Shown in pieces: positions 10,389 through 18,855 of a stretch of DNA of 64,000 bases (within the stretch, counting starts at the first letter, position 1; each line of letters starts with the position of its first letter). The notes under the pieces were generated by a model that was not told where the DNA came from, did not search any database, and saw only the letters and a list, made by a program, of their open reading frames with translations. The translations under genes and the position numbers were made by a program. This DNA comes from Alsobacter ponti (lineage in GTDB: Bacteria > Pseudomonadota > Alphaproteobacteria > Rhizobiales > Beijerinckiaceae): the NCBI RefSeq assembly GCF_024294805.1, contig NZ_JANCLU010000009.1:1-64000 (forward strand), in the 5' to 3' direction.

Positions 10389-11723
10389 ATGGCATCGGCG
10401 GCTGAACAGCTTGCAGCGAACCTGAATTTCGGAGCCCTGGCCAAGGCCGAGGACCTGAAGAAGCGCATCTGGTTCACCCTCGGCGCGCTTCTGGTCTACC
10501 GGCTCGGCACCTACATCCCGCTGCCGGGCATCAACATCGACGCGCTCGCCGACATCTTCAAGCAGCAGTCCCAGGGCGTGCTGGGCCTGTTCAACATGTT
10601 CTCGGGCGGCGCCGTCGGCCGTCTGGCGATCTTCGCCCTGAACATCATGCCGTACATCTCGGCGTCGATCATCATCCAGCTGCTCACCTCCGTGGTGCCG
10701 ACGCTGGAGGCGCTGAAGAAGGAAGGCGAGAGCGGCCGCAAGGTCATCAACCAGTACACGCGCTATCTCACCGTGGTGCTGGCGACCTTCCAGGCCTACG
10801 GCATCGCGGTCGGCCTCGAAGGCTCGGCCAGCGTCGTCGCCGATCCGGGCATGTTCTTCCGCATCTCGACCACGATCACGCTGGTCGGCGGCACCATGTT
10901 CCTGATGTGGCTGGGCGAGCAGATCACCGCGCGCGGCATCGGCAACGGCTCGTCGCTCATCATCTTCGCCGGCATCGTGGCCGAGTTGCCCTCCGCCATC
11001 GCGGGCACGCTCGAACTCGGCCGGCAGGGCGCGGTCTCGACCGCGCTGATCCTGGCGGTCATCGTCATGGCCGTGGCGGTCATCGCCTTCATCGTGTTCA
11101 TGGAGCGCGCCCAGCGTCGGCTGCTGATCAACTATCCGAAGCGGCAGGTCGGCAACCGCGTCTACGAGGGGCAGTCCTCGTTCCTGCCGCTCAAGCTGAA
11201 CACGTCGGGCGTCATCCCGCCGATCTTCGCGTCGTCGCTGCTGCTGCTGCCCACCACCATCGCGGGCTTCTCCGCGCAGAACGATCCGGGCGGCGTGCTC
11301 GGCGTCGTGGCCGCCTATCTCGGTCACGGCCGGCCGCTCTACATGGTCCTCTACGCGGCGCTGATCATCTTCTTCGCCTTCTTCTACACGGCCATCGTCT
11401 TCAACCCGACGGAGACGGCGGACAATCTGAAGAAGCATGGCGGCTTCATCCCCGGCATCCGCCCGGGCGAGCGGACGGCCGAGTTCATCGACAAGACGCT
11501 GGCGCGCATCACGGTGCTGGGCGCGGGCTACCTCGTCCTGATCTGCCTCTTGCCCGAACTGCTGATATCGCAGGCCGCGCTTCCGTTCTATTTCGGTGGG
11601 ACGTCGCTGCTCATCGTGGTGAGCGTCACGATGGACACCGTGGCCCAGGTCCACGGCCATCTGCTCGCGCACCAGTACGAGGGGCTTGTGAAGAAGGCCA
11701 AGCTGCGGGGGAAGCGTAGGTGA
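10389..11723 (+). CDS. secY: Preprotein translocase subunit SecY
   Basis: SecY is the channel of the Sec machinery in the inner membrane. The ATG at 10389 gives 444 residues, starting [20 protein letters not shown], near the usual length. A frame opening at 10221 is upstream noise within rplO. Ten hydrophobic segments can be followed. Signatures are [18 protein letters not shown] after the first helix, [20 protein letters not shown] and the cytoplasmic loop [20 protein letters not shown]. The stop overlaps the adk GTG. Confidence 0.98.
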   Translation: MASAAEQLAANLNFGALAKAEDLKKRIWFTLGALLVYRLGTYIPLPGINIDALADIFKQQSQGVLGLFNMFSGGAVGRLAIFALNIMPYISASIIIQLLTSVVPTLEALKKEGESGRKVINQYTRYLTVVLATFQAYGIAVGLEGSASVVADPGMFFRISTTITLVGGTMFLMWLGEQITARGIGNGSSLIIFAGIVAELPSAIAGTLELGRQGAVSTALILAVIVMAVAVIAFIVFMERAQRRLLINYPKRQVGNRVYEGQSSFLPLKLNTSGVIPPIFASSLLLLPTTIAGFSAQNDPGGVLGVVAAYLGHGRPLYMVLYAALIIFFAFFYTAIVFNPTETADNLKKHGGFIPGIRPGERTAEFIDKTLARITVLGAGYLVLICLLPELLISQAALPFYFGGTSLLIVVSVTMDTVAQVHGHLLAHQYEGLVKKAKLRGKRR

Positions 11724-12301
11724 GACTCATCCTGTTGGGACCGCCGGGGGCGGGGAAGGGGACCCAGGCGGTCCGGCTCGTCGAGAAGCACGGAATTCCG
11801 CAGCTCTCGACCGGCGACATGCTGCGGGCGGCCGTGGCGGCCGGCACTCCGGTGGGCCTTCAGGCCAAGGCGGTGATGGAGTCGGGAGGCCTCGTTCCCG
11901 ACGAGGTCGTCATCGGCATCGTCGCCGACCGGATCGAGGAGGCGGACGCCCGGAAGGGCTTCATTCTCGACGGCTTCCCGCGCACCGTGGCCCAGGCCGA
12001 GGCTCTCGACAGGATGCTCGCGGCGAAGGGGCTCAAGCTCGACGCCGTGCTGGAACTGGTCGTCGACCAGGACGCGCTGGTCCACCGCATCGTGCGCCGC
12101 GCCGAGGAGGCCAGGGCCGCCGGCCAGCCGGTGCGCAAGGATGACGACCCAGAGGTCTTCAAGACCCGGCTCGCCGCCTACAACCGCGACACCGCCGTGG
12201 TCGGCCCGTATTACGAGAAGACCGGCCGACTCAAGACGATCGACGGCATGCAGCCGATCGACTCTGTCAGCGAGGCGATGAACCGGGCGCTAGGCGGCTG
12301 A
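11720..12301 (+). CDS. adk: Adenylate kinase, short form
   Basis: The enzyme interconverts ATP plus AMP and 2 ADP in the cytosol. The product has 193 residues with P-loop [10 protein letters not shown] at 7-16, the AMP-site [11 protein letters not shown], and the short lid [20 protein letters not shown]. It is therefore the compact form lacking the zinc-type long lid. The start is GTG at 11720, overlapping the secY stop by 4 nt. A clear terminator follows, and the usual next gene rpsM is displaced by 1.1 kb. Confidence 0.97.
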   Translation: MRLILLGPPGAGKGTQAVRLVEKHGIPQLSTGDMLRAAVAAGTPVGLQAKAVMESGGLVPDEVVIGIVADRIEEADARKGFILDGFPRTVAQAEALDRMLAAKGLKLDAVLELVVDQDALVHRIVRRAEEARAAGQPVRKDDDPEVFKTRLAAYNRDTAVVGPYYEKTGRLKTIDGMQPIDSVSEAMNRALGG

Positions 12302-12325
12302 AGATCGACGCCTGCGCGAAATGAG

Positions 12326-12353
12326 AAGAGCCGGGCTTCGCGCCCGGCTCTTG
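12326..12353 (+). terminator. Terminator after adk
   Basis: AAGAGCCGGGC (12326-12336) and GCCCGGCTCTT (12342-12352) form a perfect 11-bp stem with a TTCGC loop. The trailing sequence TTGCGTATT is only modestly T-rich. The arms begin with AA, so the hairpin could also serve the leftward genes that end at 12371. It closes the tuf-S10-spc transcription block. Confidence 0.75.
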
Positions 12354-12370
12354 CGTATTGGGAGATGCCA

Positions 12371-12757
12371 TCAGCTCATATCGACAGGCGTTCGCCGTCC
12401 GGGAGGCGGCTTCCGCGGCGCGAGGAAAAACTTGCCGTCCTTGCAGGACAGTGTCTTGCCGAGAAAATAGTCGACCTGAGCGTCGACCGCGAAGAAGACG
12501 ACGTTCCAGCCAGCGATCCTGGTCCACATATCCGCCGGAATCGATGCGAACTGCTTTGCGGTATAGAAGCTCGTCACCAGAATCGGCTTCAACGTGTTGA
12601 CTTCTCGCCAGTTATTGTCGAGCAACCCGCCGAGCATCAGGACGACAGCGACGCCGGGTTCCCCAACCGCATCGGCGAATTCGCGCGCCAATTTCTCCAA
12701 CGGCTCGCGGGTTTCGGGATCGAAGGTGAAGGTCCGATGGACCTCGGCTCTCGTCAT
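12371..12757 (-). CDS. Hypothetical protein, second gene of the inserted cassette
   Basis: I do not recognise this 128-residue protein. It begins MTRAEVHRTFTFDPETREPL and has an amphipathic N-terminal half. A hydrophobic stretch follows (GVAVVLMLGGLL), then an aromatic-rich middle (three Trp and a SFYTAKQFASIPADMW segment), and the tail is basic and proline-rich. There is no signal peptide. The ATG at 12757 follows the stop of the upstream gene by 2 nt and has GAGGTGG at a good distance. GTG starts at 12766 and 12763 are alternatives. Base composition is lower in GC than the flanks (12541-12600 counts 30 of 60). A role as partner or immunity protein to the first gene is only a guess from the gene pairing. 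Confidence 0.6.
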   Translation of the reverse strand: MTRAEVHRTFTFDPETREPLEKLAREFADAVGEPGVAVVLMLGGLLDNNWREVNTLKPILVTSFYTAKQFASIPADMWTRIAGWNVVFFAVDAQVDYFLGKTLSCKDGKFFLAPRKPPPGRRTPVDMS

Positions 12758-12759
12758 GA

Positions 12760-13104
12760 TCACCACCTCGGCTTGTTGCTGTTGAGGATCGTGCCGTGGA
12801 TAACGGCTGCGGATGGAGCCCAGTCAGGACACGACAAATTCACAGGGCCCGGCACAATCACGGCCCCAAAGTCGAAACGATAGACGCAGTAGCGTCCTCC
12901 TGAGTAGGGAAGCTCCGCGACAAGATTGGAGAGGCGCGACGAAACTCGCTGGTAACCGGGGCTGTGGTTCCCCGCCCCTCCGCTGGGCAGCCCGCCGCTC
13001 AGCGTCCACTGCCCTCCACCCGGCTGCCCGGATGGAACACGGGGCTGCAAAGGGCTGAATTTATTCGATCGCCGGGCGCTCGTTCGAGAAAGAACAGTCG
13101 TCAC
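12760..13104 (-). CDS. Hypothetical protein with RVPSGQPGGGQWT motif, first gene of cassette
   Basis: This 114-residue protein is unrecognised as a whole. The N-terminal third is basic and flexible and contains PRVPSGQPGGGQWTLSGG. From memory, the same R-V-P-x-G-x-x-x-G-G-Q-W-T pattern recurs in alphaproteobacterial phage-related and toxin-like proteins, as a linker ahead of a variable C-terminal part. The remainder (NLVAELPYSGGRYCVYRFDF and GPVNLSCPDWAPS) has two cysteines and no known catalytic motif. The GTG at 13104 has GGAG 7 nt upstream. The TTG at 13110 is too close to it, and an in-frame stop lies just before. It is transcribed against the ribosomal genes from its own promoter. Confidence 0.55.
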   Translation of the reverse strand: MTTVLSRTSARRSNKFSPLQPRVPSGQPGGGQWTLSGGLPSGGAGNHSPGYQRVSSRLSNLVAELPYSGGRYCVYRFDFGAVIVPGPVNLSCPDWAPSAAVIHGTILNSNKPRW

Positions 13105-13132
13105 TTGCAAACTCCGATATCAAATGAAATCC

Positions 13133-13160
13133 ATGATAGGAAAAAAAGCCAAGCAGTCAA
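13133..13160 (-). promoter_or_regulatory. Near-consensus leftward promoter of the cassette
   Basis: Read on the minus strand, TTGACT (13160-13155) and TATCAT (13138-13133) are separated by exactly 16 nt that include a run of seven T. This is unusually close to the sigma-70 consensus for a high-GC alphaproteobacterium. It sits about 30 nt before the GTG at 13104, in the most AT-rich part of the window (13081-13140 counts 25 GC of 60). Confidence 0.6.
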
Positions 13161-13202
13161 GCTTCACTCACAGTCCGGCTGAGCCGCGGTATGCCTTTCG
13201 CC

Positions 13203-13230
13203 TTGACTCCCCCGCTGCGATCCCTTAACG
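13203..13230 (+). promoter_or_regulatory. Candidate promoter for the rpsM-rplQ block
   Basis: TTGACT at 13203-13208 is followed after 16 nt by TTAACG at 13225-13230. Since a terminator closes adk and the cassette runs leftward, rpsM, rpsK, rpoA and rplQ need a promoter in 13105-13383, and this is the best match. The -10 half is weak. A leader of about 150 nt would follow. Confidence 0.35.
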
Positions 13231-13383
13231 AGCGGCCATCCGGTCGCAGGGTTGGACGCCGAGGCCTCGGGAACGAGGCATGCGGCGTCGTTTGCTTTGC
13301 GAACGACCGCGCAGGGGCCGGCCTCCACCGGACGCGCGGGACACACGAACCGCCGGGGCGACCCGGCCGACATGGAGACGGCA

Positions 13384-13752
13384 ATGGCCCGTATCGCAGG
13401 CGTCAACATCCCGACCAACAAGCGCGTCGTCATCGCGCTGCAGTACATCCACGGCATCGGCGCCAAGAAGGCCGAGGAGATCACCACCGCGATCGGAATC
13501 CCGAGCGAGCGTCGCGTCAACCAGCTGACCGACAACGAGGTGCTCCAGATCCGCGAGATGATCGACCGCGACTACATCGTCGAGGGCGACCTGCGCCGCG
13601 AAGTGGCGATGAACATCAAGCGCCTGATGGACCTGGGTGCTTATCGCGGCCTGCGTCACCGCCGCAACCTGCCGGTCCGCGGCCAGCGCACGCACACCAA
13701 TGCGCGCACCCGCAAGGGCAAGTCCAAGCCGATCGCCGGCAAGAAGAAGTAA
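13384..13752 (+). CDS. rpsM: 30S ribosomal protein S13
   Basis: S13 sits in the 30S head and touches P-site tRNA. The ATG at 13384 gives 122 residues, starting [20 protein letters not shown], and ends in [20 protein letters not shown] plus a lysine tail. An in-frame upstream extension to 13252 lacks S13 similarity. It heads the alpha-operon genes, now separated from adk by the inserted cassette. Confidence 0.97.
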   Translation: MARIAGVNIPTNKRVVIALQYIHGIGAKKAEEITTAIGIPSERRVNQLTDNEVLQIREMIDRDYIVEGDLRREVAMNIKRLMDLGAYRGLRHRRNLPVRGQRTHTNARTRKGKSKPIAGKKK

Positions 13753-13773
13753 TTCGGCCCGCAAGGGTTCGAT

Positions 13774-13802
13774 GGCGCGGCGCGGGCTCGTCCCGCCGCG
13801 CC
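13774..13802 (+). other. GC-rich hairpin between rpsM and rpsK
   Basis: GGCGCGG (13774-13780) pairs with CCGCGCC (13796-13802), and GGG/CCC pairs inside. There is no T-tract after it. Copies of GGTTCGA flank it at 13766 and 13803. It may be a processing or stability element in a cotranscribed spacer. Confidence 0.25.
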
Positions 13803-13862
13803 GGTTCGACCACCTCCATCCCGAGCGCCTGGTGGAACGGGCGCGACCGAAGGATCTGACAT

Positions 13863-14252
13863 ATGGCTAAAGAAGCGACCCGCGTCCGCCGCCGCGAACG
13901 CAAGAACATCGTGTCGGGCATCGCCCACGTGAACGCCTCGTTCAACAACACGATGATCACCATCACGGACGCGCAGGGCAACACAATCGCCTGGTCGTCG
14001 GCCGGCACCATGGGGTTCAAGGGCTCGCGCAAGTCGACGCCTTACGCCGCGCAGGTCGCGGCCGAGGACGCCGGCCGCAAGGCGGCCGAGCACGGCATGC
14101 GCACGCTGGAGGTCGAGGTCTCCGGACCCGGTTCGGGCCGCGAGTCGGCGCTGCGCGCCCTGCAGGCGGGCGGCTTCACCGTCACCTCTATCCGCGACGT
14201 CACGCCGATCCCGCACAACGGCTGCCGGCCGCGCAAGCGCCGTCGCGTCTGA
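13863..14252 (+). CDS. rpsK: 30S ribosomal protein S11
   Basis: S11 forms the platform of the 30S subunit by the mRNA exit. The 129-residue product has [20 protein letters not shown] and ends with [17 protein letters not shown], both diagnostic. It lies 110 nt after rpsM and 124 nt before rpoA, wider spacers than in the S10 part. Confidence 0.98.
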   Translation: MAKEATRVRRRERKNIVSGIAHVNASFNNTMITITDAQGNTIAWSSAGTMGFKGSRKSTPYAAQVAAEDAGRKAAEHGMRTLEVEVSGPGSGRESALRALQAGGFTVTSIRDVTPIPHNGCRPRKRRRV

Positions 14253-14271
14253 CGCCGCCGCTTTCAGCGCT

Positions 14272-14293
14272 TCCCGCGCCGACGGGCGCGGGA
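14272..14293 (+). other. Hairpin between rpsK and rpoA
   Basis: TCCCGCGCC (14272-14280) and GGCGCGGGA (14285-14293) form a perfect 9-bp stem with a GACG loop. No T-tract follows, so a full terminator is unlikely. Processing between rpsK and rpoA is possible. Confidence 0.3.
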
Positions 14294-14376
14294 GGCGTCT
14301 CTATTTGCCGTCGTGAACGCCGGGCCAGGGTCGACGGACCGATATGCCCAGCGCTCTTTCATGAAGGACGAACTCC

Positions 14377-15393
14377 GTGATCCAGAAGAACTGGCAAGAC
14401 CTCATCAAGCCGACGAAGCTCGACGTGACGGCCGGGGACGACCCGCGCCGCGTGGCGACGCTTGTCGCCGAGCCGCTCGAGCGCGGCTTCGGCGTGACGC
14501 TCGGCAACGCGCTGCGCCGCGTGCTCCTCTCCTCGCTCCAGGGCGCGGCCATCACCTCCGTCCAGATCGACGGCGTGCTGCACGAGTTCTCGTCCATTCC
14601 GGGCGTGCGTGAGGACGTCACCGACATCGTGCTGAACATCAAGGCCATCGCCGTGCGCATGCAGGCGGAAGGCGTGAAGCGGATGACGCTGCGCAAGCAG
14701 GGCCCCGGCCAGGTGCGCGCCGGCGACATCCAGGTGACGGGCGACACGCAGATCCTCAACCCCGAGCTGGTCATCTGCACCCTCGACGAGGGCGCCGAGA
14801 TCCGCATGGAGTTCACGGTCAAGACCGGCAAGGGCTACGTCCCGGCCGACCGCAACCGTCCCGAGGACGCGCCGATCGGCCTCATCCCGGTCGACAGCCT
14901 GTACTCGCCCGTCCGCAAGGTGTCGTACCGCGTCGAGAACACCCGCGAGGGCCAGATCCTCGACTACGACAAGCTCATCATGACCATCGAGACGAACGGC
15001 GGCGTGTCGCCGGAGGACTCGGTGGCCTATGCCGCGCGCATCCTGCAGGACCAGCTCGAAGTGTTCGTGAACTTCGAGGAGCCGCGCCGCGAGGAAGAGA
15101 AGACGGCGATGCCGGAGCTGGCCTTCAACCCGGCCCTGCTCAAGAAGGTGGACGAGCTGGAGCTGTCGGTCCGCTCGGCGAACTGCCTGAAGAACGACAA
15201 CATCGTCTATATCGGCGACCTGATCCAGAAGACGGAGGCGGAAATGCTCCGCACGCCGAACTTCGGCCGCAAGTCGCTCAACGAGATCAAGGAAGTGCTC
15301 GCGGGCATGGGCCTTCATCTCGGCATGGAAATCGCCGGCTGGCCGCCGGAGAACATCGAAGAGCTGGCCAAGCGCTTCGAGGAGCACTACTGA
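14377..15393 (+). CDS. rpoA: RNA polymerase alpha subunit
   Basis: Alpha dimerises to nucleate RNA polymerase assembly and contacts regulators and UP elements. The product is 338 residues. The N-terminal domain has [20 protein letters not shown]. The C-terminal domain, from about residue 250, has [20 protein letters not shown] and the helix-hairpin-helix around [20 protein letters not shown]. The start is GTG, 14377, with AAGGA upstream, and no better ATG exists in frame. Confidence 0.98.
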   Translation: MIQKNWQDLIKPTKLDVTAGDDPRRVATLVAEPLERGFGVTLGNALRRVLLSSLQGAAITSVQIDGVLHEFSSIPGVREDVTDIVLNIKAIAVRMQAEGVKRMTLRKQGPGQVRAGDIQVTGDTQILNPELVICTLDEGAEIRMEFTVKTGKGYVPADRNRPEDAPIGLIPVDSLYSPVRKVSYRVENTREGQILDYDKLIMTIETNGGVSPEDSVAYAARILQDQLEVFVNFEEPRREEEKTAMPELAFNPALLKKVDELELSVRSANCLKNDNIVYIGDLIQKTEAEMLRTPNFGRKSLNEIKEVLAGMGLHLGMEIAGWPPENIEELAKRFEEHY

Positions 15394-15402
15394 GAGCCGC
15401 GC

Positions 15403-15423
15403 GGCGGGGGCCAGTCCCCCGCC
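15403..15423 (+). other. Hairpin between rpoA and rplQ
   Basis: GGCGGGGG (15403-15410) pairs with CCCCCGCC (15416-15423) around CCAGT. It is perfect but lacks a T-tract. It lies 10 nt after the rpoA stop and could set the 3' end of an rpoA transcript after processing. Confidence 0.3.
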
Positions 15424-15485
15424 AGCGGGCTTAACGAGGACGGTCGACCCTTGGCACGGCGGCCGGAAGAACAGGAGACAGCCAA

Positions 15486-15905
15486 ATGCGTCACGGTTAC
15501 AGGGGCCGCCGGTTCAACCGCTCGGCCGAGCACCGCAAGGCCATGTTCATGAACATGAGCCAGGCCCTCATCAAGCACGAGCAGATCGTCACCACGCTGC
15601 CCAAGGCGAAGGACCTTCGTCCGGTCGTCGAGAAGCTCATCACGCTCGGCAAGCGCGGCGACCTGCACGCCCGCCGCCAGGCCATCGCGCAGATCCGCGA
15701 CGTGGCGCTCGTCAAGAAGCTCTTCGACGTGCTCGGCCCGCGCTACAAGGAGCGCAATGGCGGCTACACCCGCATCATGAAGGCGGGCTTCCGCTTTGGC
15801 GACAACGCGGCCATGGCCGTGATCGAGTTTGTCGACCGCGACGTCGACGCCAAGGGCCAGGATTCGGGCCCGACCCAGGAGGCCGGCGAGGCCGAGGCGG
15901 CCTGA
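15486..15905 (+). CDS. rplQ: 50S ribosomal protein L17
   Basis: L17 is near the tunnel exit. The product is 139 residues, [20 protein letters not shown] onward, with [20 protein letters not shown] and [20 protein letters not shown]. An acidic Ala/Glu-rich tail extends past the core, which is common in alphaproteobacteria. A strong terminator follows and ends the ribosomal cluster. Confidence 0.98.
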   Translation: MRHGYRGRRFNRSAEHRKAMFMNMSQALIKHEQIVTTLPKAKDLRPVVEKLITLGKRGDLHARRQAIAQIRDVALVKKLFDVLGPRYKERNGGYTRIMKAGFRFGDNAAMAVIEFVDRDVDAKGQDSGPTQEAGEAEAA

Positions 15906-15930
15906 GCCGCCCTTTCATCAAGGTTTCGCG

Positions 15931-15957
15931 ACGGGCGGCCCCAGGGCCGCCCGTTTT
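15931..15957 (+). terminator. Terminator after rplQ
   Basis: ACGGGCGGCC (15931-15940) and GGCCGCCCGT (15945-15954) form a perfect 10-bp stem with a CCAG loop, followed by TTT. It closes the alpha-operon block 26 nt after the rplQ stop. Confidence 0.85.
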
Positions 15958-16047
15958 GCGTTCCGGGCAGGCGTGGGCTTCCCCGCGGCGCGCGGCGCGC
16001 CTATATCGGGCGTAACCCTGTCTCGCCACGGCCCGGAGCCCTGCACG

Positions 16048-17442
16048 ATGCGCCTCGTCGCCGCCTGCCTTGCCCTTGTCTGCCTCGCCGCGCCGGCGGG
16101 CGCGCAGCAGCCGGCGCAGGTTCCCCACACTCAGTTCCAGGTGAAGCAGAGCTTCGCCCCGCTGGTGCAGCGCGTCACCCCGGCGGTGGTCAACGTCTAC
16201 GCCTCGCGCATCGAGAAGCAGACGCGCAACCCACTGATGGAGGACCCGTTCTTCCGCCGCTTCTTCGGCGGGCCGGATTCCGCGCCGCAGGAGCGGGTGC
16301 AGCGTTCGCTGGGCTCGGGGGTGATCGTCGATCCGGCGGGCTTCGTCGTCACCAACAACCACGTCATCGAGAACATGACGGATGTGCGGGTCTCGCTCGC
16401 GGATCGCCGCGAGTTCGGGGCCGACATCGTGCTGCGCGACACGCGTTCCGACCTCGCCGTGCTGCGCATCAAGGGCGGCTCCGGCTTCCCGACGCTGGAG
16501 CTGGGCGATTCCGACGCGCTCGAGGTCGGCGACCTCGTGCTCGCCGTCGGCAACCCGTTCGGAGTCGGCCAGACCGTCACGTCCGGCATCATCTCGGCCG
16601 TGGCGCGCACCCATGTGGGCGCGACGGACTACCAGTTCTTCATCCAGACCGACGCGGCCATCAATCCCGGCAACTCCGGCGGCGCGCTGGTGTCGTCCAC
16701 CGGCCAGCTGATCGGCGTCAACACCGCGATCTTCTCCCAGTCGGGCGGCAGCCACGGCATCGGCTTCGCCATTCCGTCCAACATGGTGCGCGTGGTGGTC
16801 GCCTCCGCCAAGGCGGGGGCCAAGGTCGTGCGCCGGCCGTGGTTCGGGGCGCGCATGCAGCCGGTGTCCTCCGATCTCGTCGAGAGCGTCGGGCTCGACC
16901 GGCCCGTGGGCGCGCTGATCGCCTCGGTGGTCGAGAAAGGGCCGGCGGCGGAGGCGGGCCTGAAGCCGGGCGACGTCGTGCTCGCCATCGACGGGCAGGA
17001 GGTCGACGACGCCGAAGCGTTCGGGTTCCGCTTCGCCACCAAGCCGACGGGTGGGGAGGCGACGCTGACCGTGCTGCGCGGCGGCCGCAAGACCACCGCG
17101 AAGGTGCGCCTCGCGCCCGCGCCCGAGACGCGGCCGCGCGACAGCCTGATGCTGCGCGGCCGCTGGCCGCTCGCCGGCCTTACCGTCGCCAACCTGTCGC
17201 CGGCGCTCGCCGAGGAAATCGGCATGGATTATCCGGGAGACGGCGTTGTTGTCACCGACGTCGCGGCCGGAACGCCGGCCCAGGAACTCGGGCTGCGCAA
17301 GGGCGACATGGTGCTGCGCGTCGACGACGAGGCGGTGGCCACGACGCGCGCGCTCGACGCGCTCGCGAAGCCGCGCAACTATTACTGGAAGCTCAGCATC
17401 CGCCGCCAGGGCGAGGTCGTGACCACGGTGGTCGGCGGCTGA
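16048..17442 (+). CDS. Periplasmic DegP/HtrA-type serine protease
   Basis: It is a quality-control protease of the envelope. The ATG at 16048 gives 464 residues with a signal peptide (MRLVAACLALVCLAAPAGA). The trypsin-like domain shows His105 (VTNNHVIE), Asp135 (SDLAVLRI) and Ser210 (NPGNSGGAL). Two PDZ domains follow, at about 265-350 and 380-460, with GLKPGDVVLAIDG and GLRKGDMVLRVDD. The start choice follows the signal peptide, since an open upstream extension to 15829 has no leader. The size and two PDZ domains fit the Do family, and the exact paralogue cannot be named. Confidence 0.93.
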   Translation: MRLVAACLALVCLAAPAGAQQPAQVPHTQFQVKQSFAPLVQRVTPAVVNVYASRIEKQTRNPLMEDPFFRRFFGGPDSAPQERVQRSLGSGVIVDPAGFVVTNNHVIENMTDVRVSLADRREFGADIVLRDTRSDLAVLRIKGGSGFPTLELGDSDALEVGDLVLAVGNPFGVGQTVTSGIISAVARTHVGATDYQFFIQTDAAINPGNSGGALVSSTGQLIGVNTAIFSQSGGSHGIGFAIPSNMVRVVVASAKAGAKVVRRPWFGARMQPVSSDLVESVGLDRPVGALIASVVEKGPAAEAGLKPGDVVLAIDGQEVDDAEAFGFRFATKPTGGEATLTVLRGGRKTTAKVRLAPAPETRPRDSLMLRGRWPLAGLTVANLSPALAEEIGMDYPGDGVVVTDVAAGTPAQELGLRKGDMVLRVDDEAVATTRALDALAKPRNYYWKLSIRRQGEVVTTVVGG

Positions 17443-17458
17443 GGAGGCAGGCGTCGCG

Positions 17459-18769
17459 ATGTCCAACCTGTTCACCGCCGCCGGACTGGAGCGGGACGCA
17501 CCGCGGCCGCTGGCCGACAGGCTGCGCCCGCAAAAGCTGGCGGACGTGGTGGGACAGGACCATCTCGTCGGGCCGGACGGAGCGCTGACGCGGCTGATCC
17601 ACTCCGGCTCGATCGGTTCGCTCATCTTCTGGGGCCCGCCCGGCACGGGCAAGACCACGGTGGCGCGCCTGCTCGCCCACGAGACGACGCTGCATTTCGA
17701 GCCGATCTCCGCCATTTTCAGCGGCGTCGCCGACCTGAAGAAGGTGTTCGAGGCGGCGCGCGGCCGTCGGGCGGCGGGGCAGGGGACGCTTCTCTTCGTC
17801 GACGAGATCCATCGCTTCAACCGCTCGCAGCAGGACGCCTTCCTCCCTGTGATGGAGGACGGCACCATCACGCTGGTCGGCGCGACGACCGAGAACCCGT
17901 CCTTCGAGCTGAACGCCGCGCTGCTGTCGCGGGCGCGGGTGATGACGTTCCGCCCGCTCGACGAGGCGGCCGTCGCGCAGTTGCTGCGCCGGGCCGAGAG
18001 CGTGGAGGGCCGCGCGCTGCCGCTGGACGAGGAGGCGCGCGCCACGCTGGTGCGCATGGCCGACGGAGACGGCCGCGCCGCCCTCACTCTCGCCGAGGAA
18101 CTGTGGCGCGCCGCCAAGCCCGGCGAGATCTTCGACGCCGCTGGCCTCGCGGACATTCTGCAACGCCGCGCGCCGATCTACGACAAGAGCCAGGACGGGC
18201 ACTACAACCTCATCAGCGCGCTGCACAAGAGCGTGCGCGGCTCCGATCCCGACGCCGCGCTCTACTACCTCGCGCGCATGCTCGACGCCGGCGAGGACCC
18301 GCTTTATCTCGGCCGGCGCATCGTGCGCATGGCGGTGGAGGATATCGGACTGGCCGATCCGCAGGCGCTCGCCGTCTGCAACGCGGCGAAGGACGCCTAC
18401 GACTTCCTGGGGTCGCCGGAGGGCGAGCTGGCGCTGGCGCAGGCGGTCGTCTACCTCGCCACCGCGCCCAAGTCGAACGCGCTCTACACCGCCTTCAAGG
18501 GGGCGATGGGCGTCGCCAAGCAAGCGGGTTCGCTGCCGCCGCCCAAGACCATCCTGAACGCCCCCACGCGGCTGATGAAGTCCGAGGGCTACGGCGAGGG
18601 CTATCTCTACGACCACGACCAGCCGGACGCGTTCTCGGGGCAGGACTACTTCCCGGAGCGGCTGGGCCGCCAGACGTTCTACGAGCCGGTGGAGCGCGGC
18701 TTCGAGCGCGAGATCCGCAAGCGGCTCGACTGGTGGGCCAAGCTGCGGGCGGAGCGCAACGCCGGCTGA
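17459..18769 (+). CDS. rarA: Replication-associated recombination protein A (RarA/MgsA)
   Basis: RarA is an AAA+ clamp-loader-like ATPase that acts at stalled replication forks. The product is 436 residues with Walker A GPPGTGKT at 59-66 and Walker B FVDEIHRF around 113-120. A sensor segment reads GATTENPSFELNAALLSRAR. The C-terminal tetramerisation part carries SALHKSVRGSDPDAALYYLA. It lies 16 nt after the protease gene and is probably cotranscribed with it. Confidence 0.95.
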   Translation: MSNLFTAAGLERDAPRPLADRLRPQKLADVVGQDHLVGPDGALTRLIHSGSIGSLIFWGPPGTGKTTVARLLAHETTLHFEPISAIFSGVADLKKVFEAARGRRAAGQGTLLFVDEIHRFNRSQQDAFLPVMEDGTITLVGATTENPSFELNAALLSRARVMTFRPLDEAAVAQLLRRAESVEGRALPLDEEARATLVRMADGDGRAALTLAEELWRAAKPGEIFDAAGLADILQRRAPIYDKSQDGHYNLISALHKSVRGSDPDAALYYLARMLDAGEDPLYLGRRIVRMAVEDIGLADPQALAVCNAAKDAYDFLGSPEGELALAQAVVYLATAPKSNALYTAFKGAMGVAKQAGSLPPPKTILNAPTRLMKSEGYGEGYLYDHDQPDAFSGQDYFPERLGRQTFYEPVERGFEREIRKRLDWWAKLRAERNAG

Positions 18770-18855
18770 CGCGTCCCCGCGGGGTCGCTTTTCGCATGGA
18801 GCGATGCTAGGGCTGCGCGACGACGCGGACGCCGTTGTCCCCGCGGGATGAGACC

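Noticed and set aside
18770-18855. A possible fluoride riboswitch before crcB
   Set aside because: The conserved pseudoknot and GAUG-type features of the fluoride motif are not present in the short spacer.
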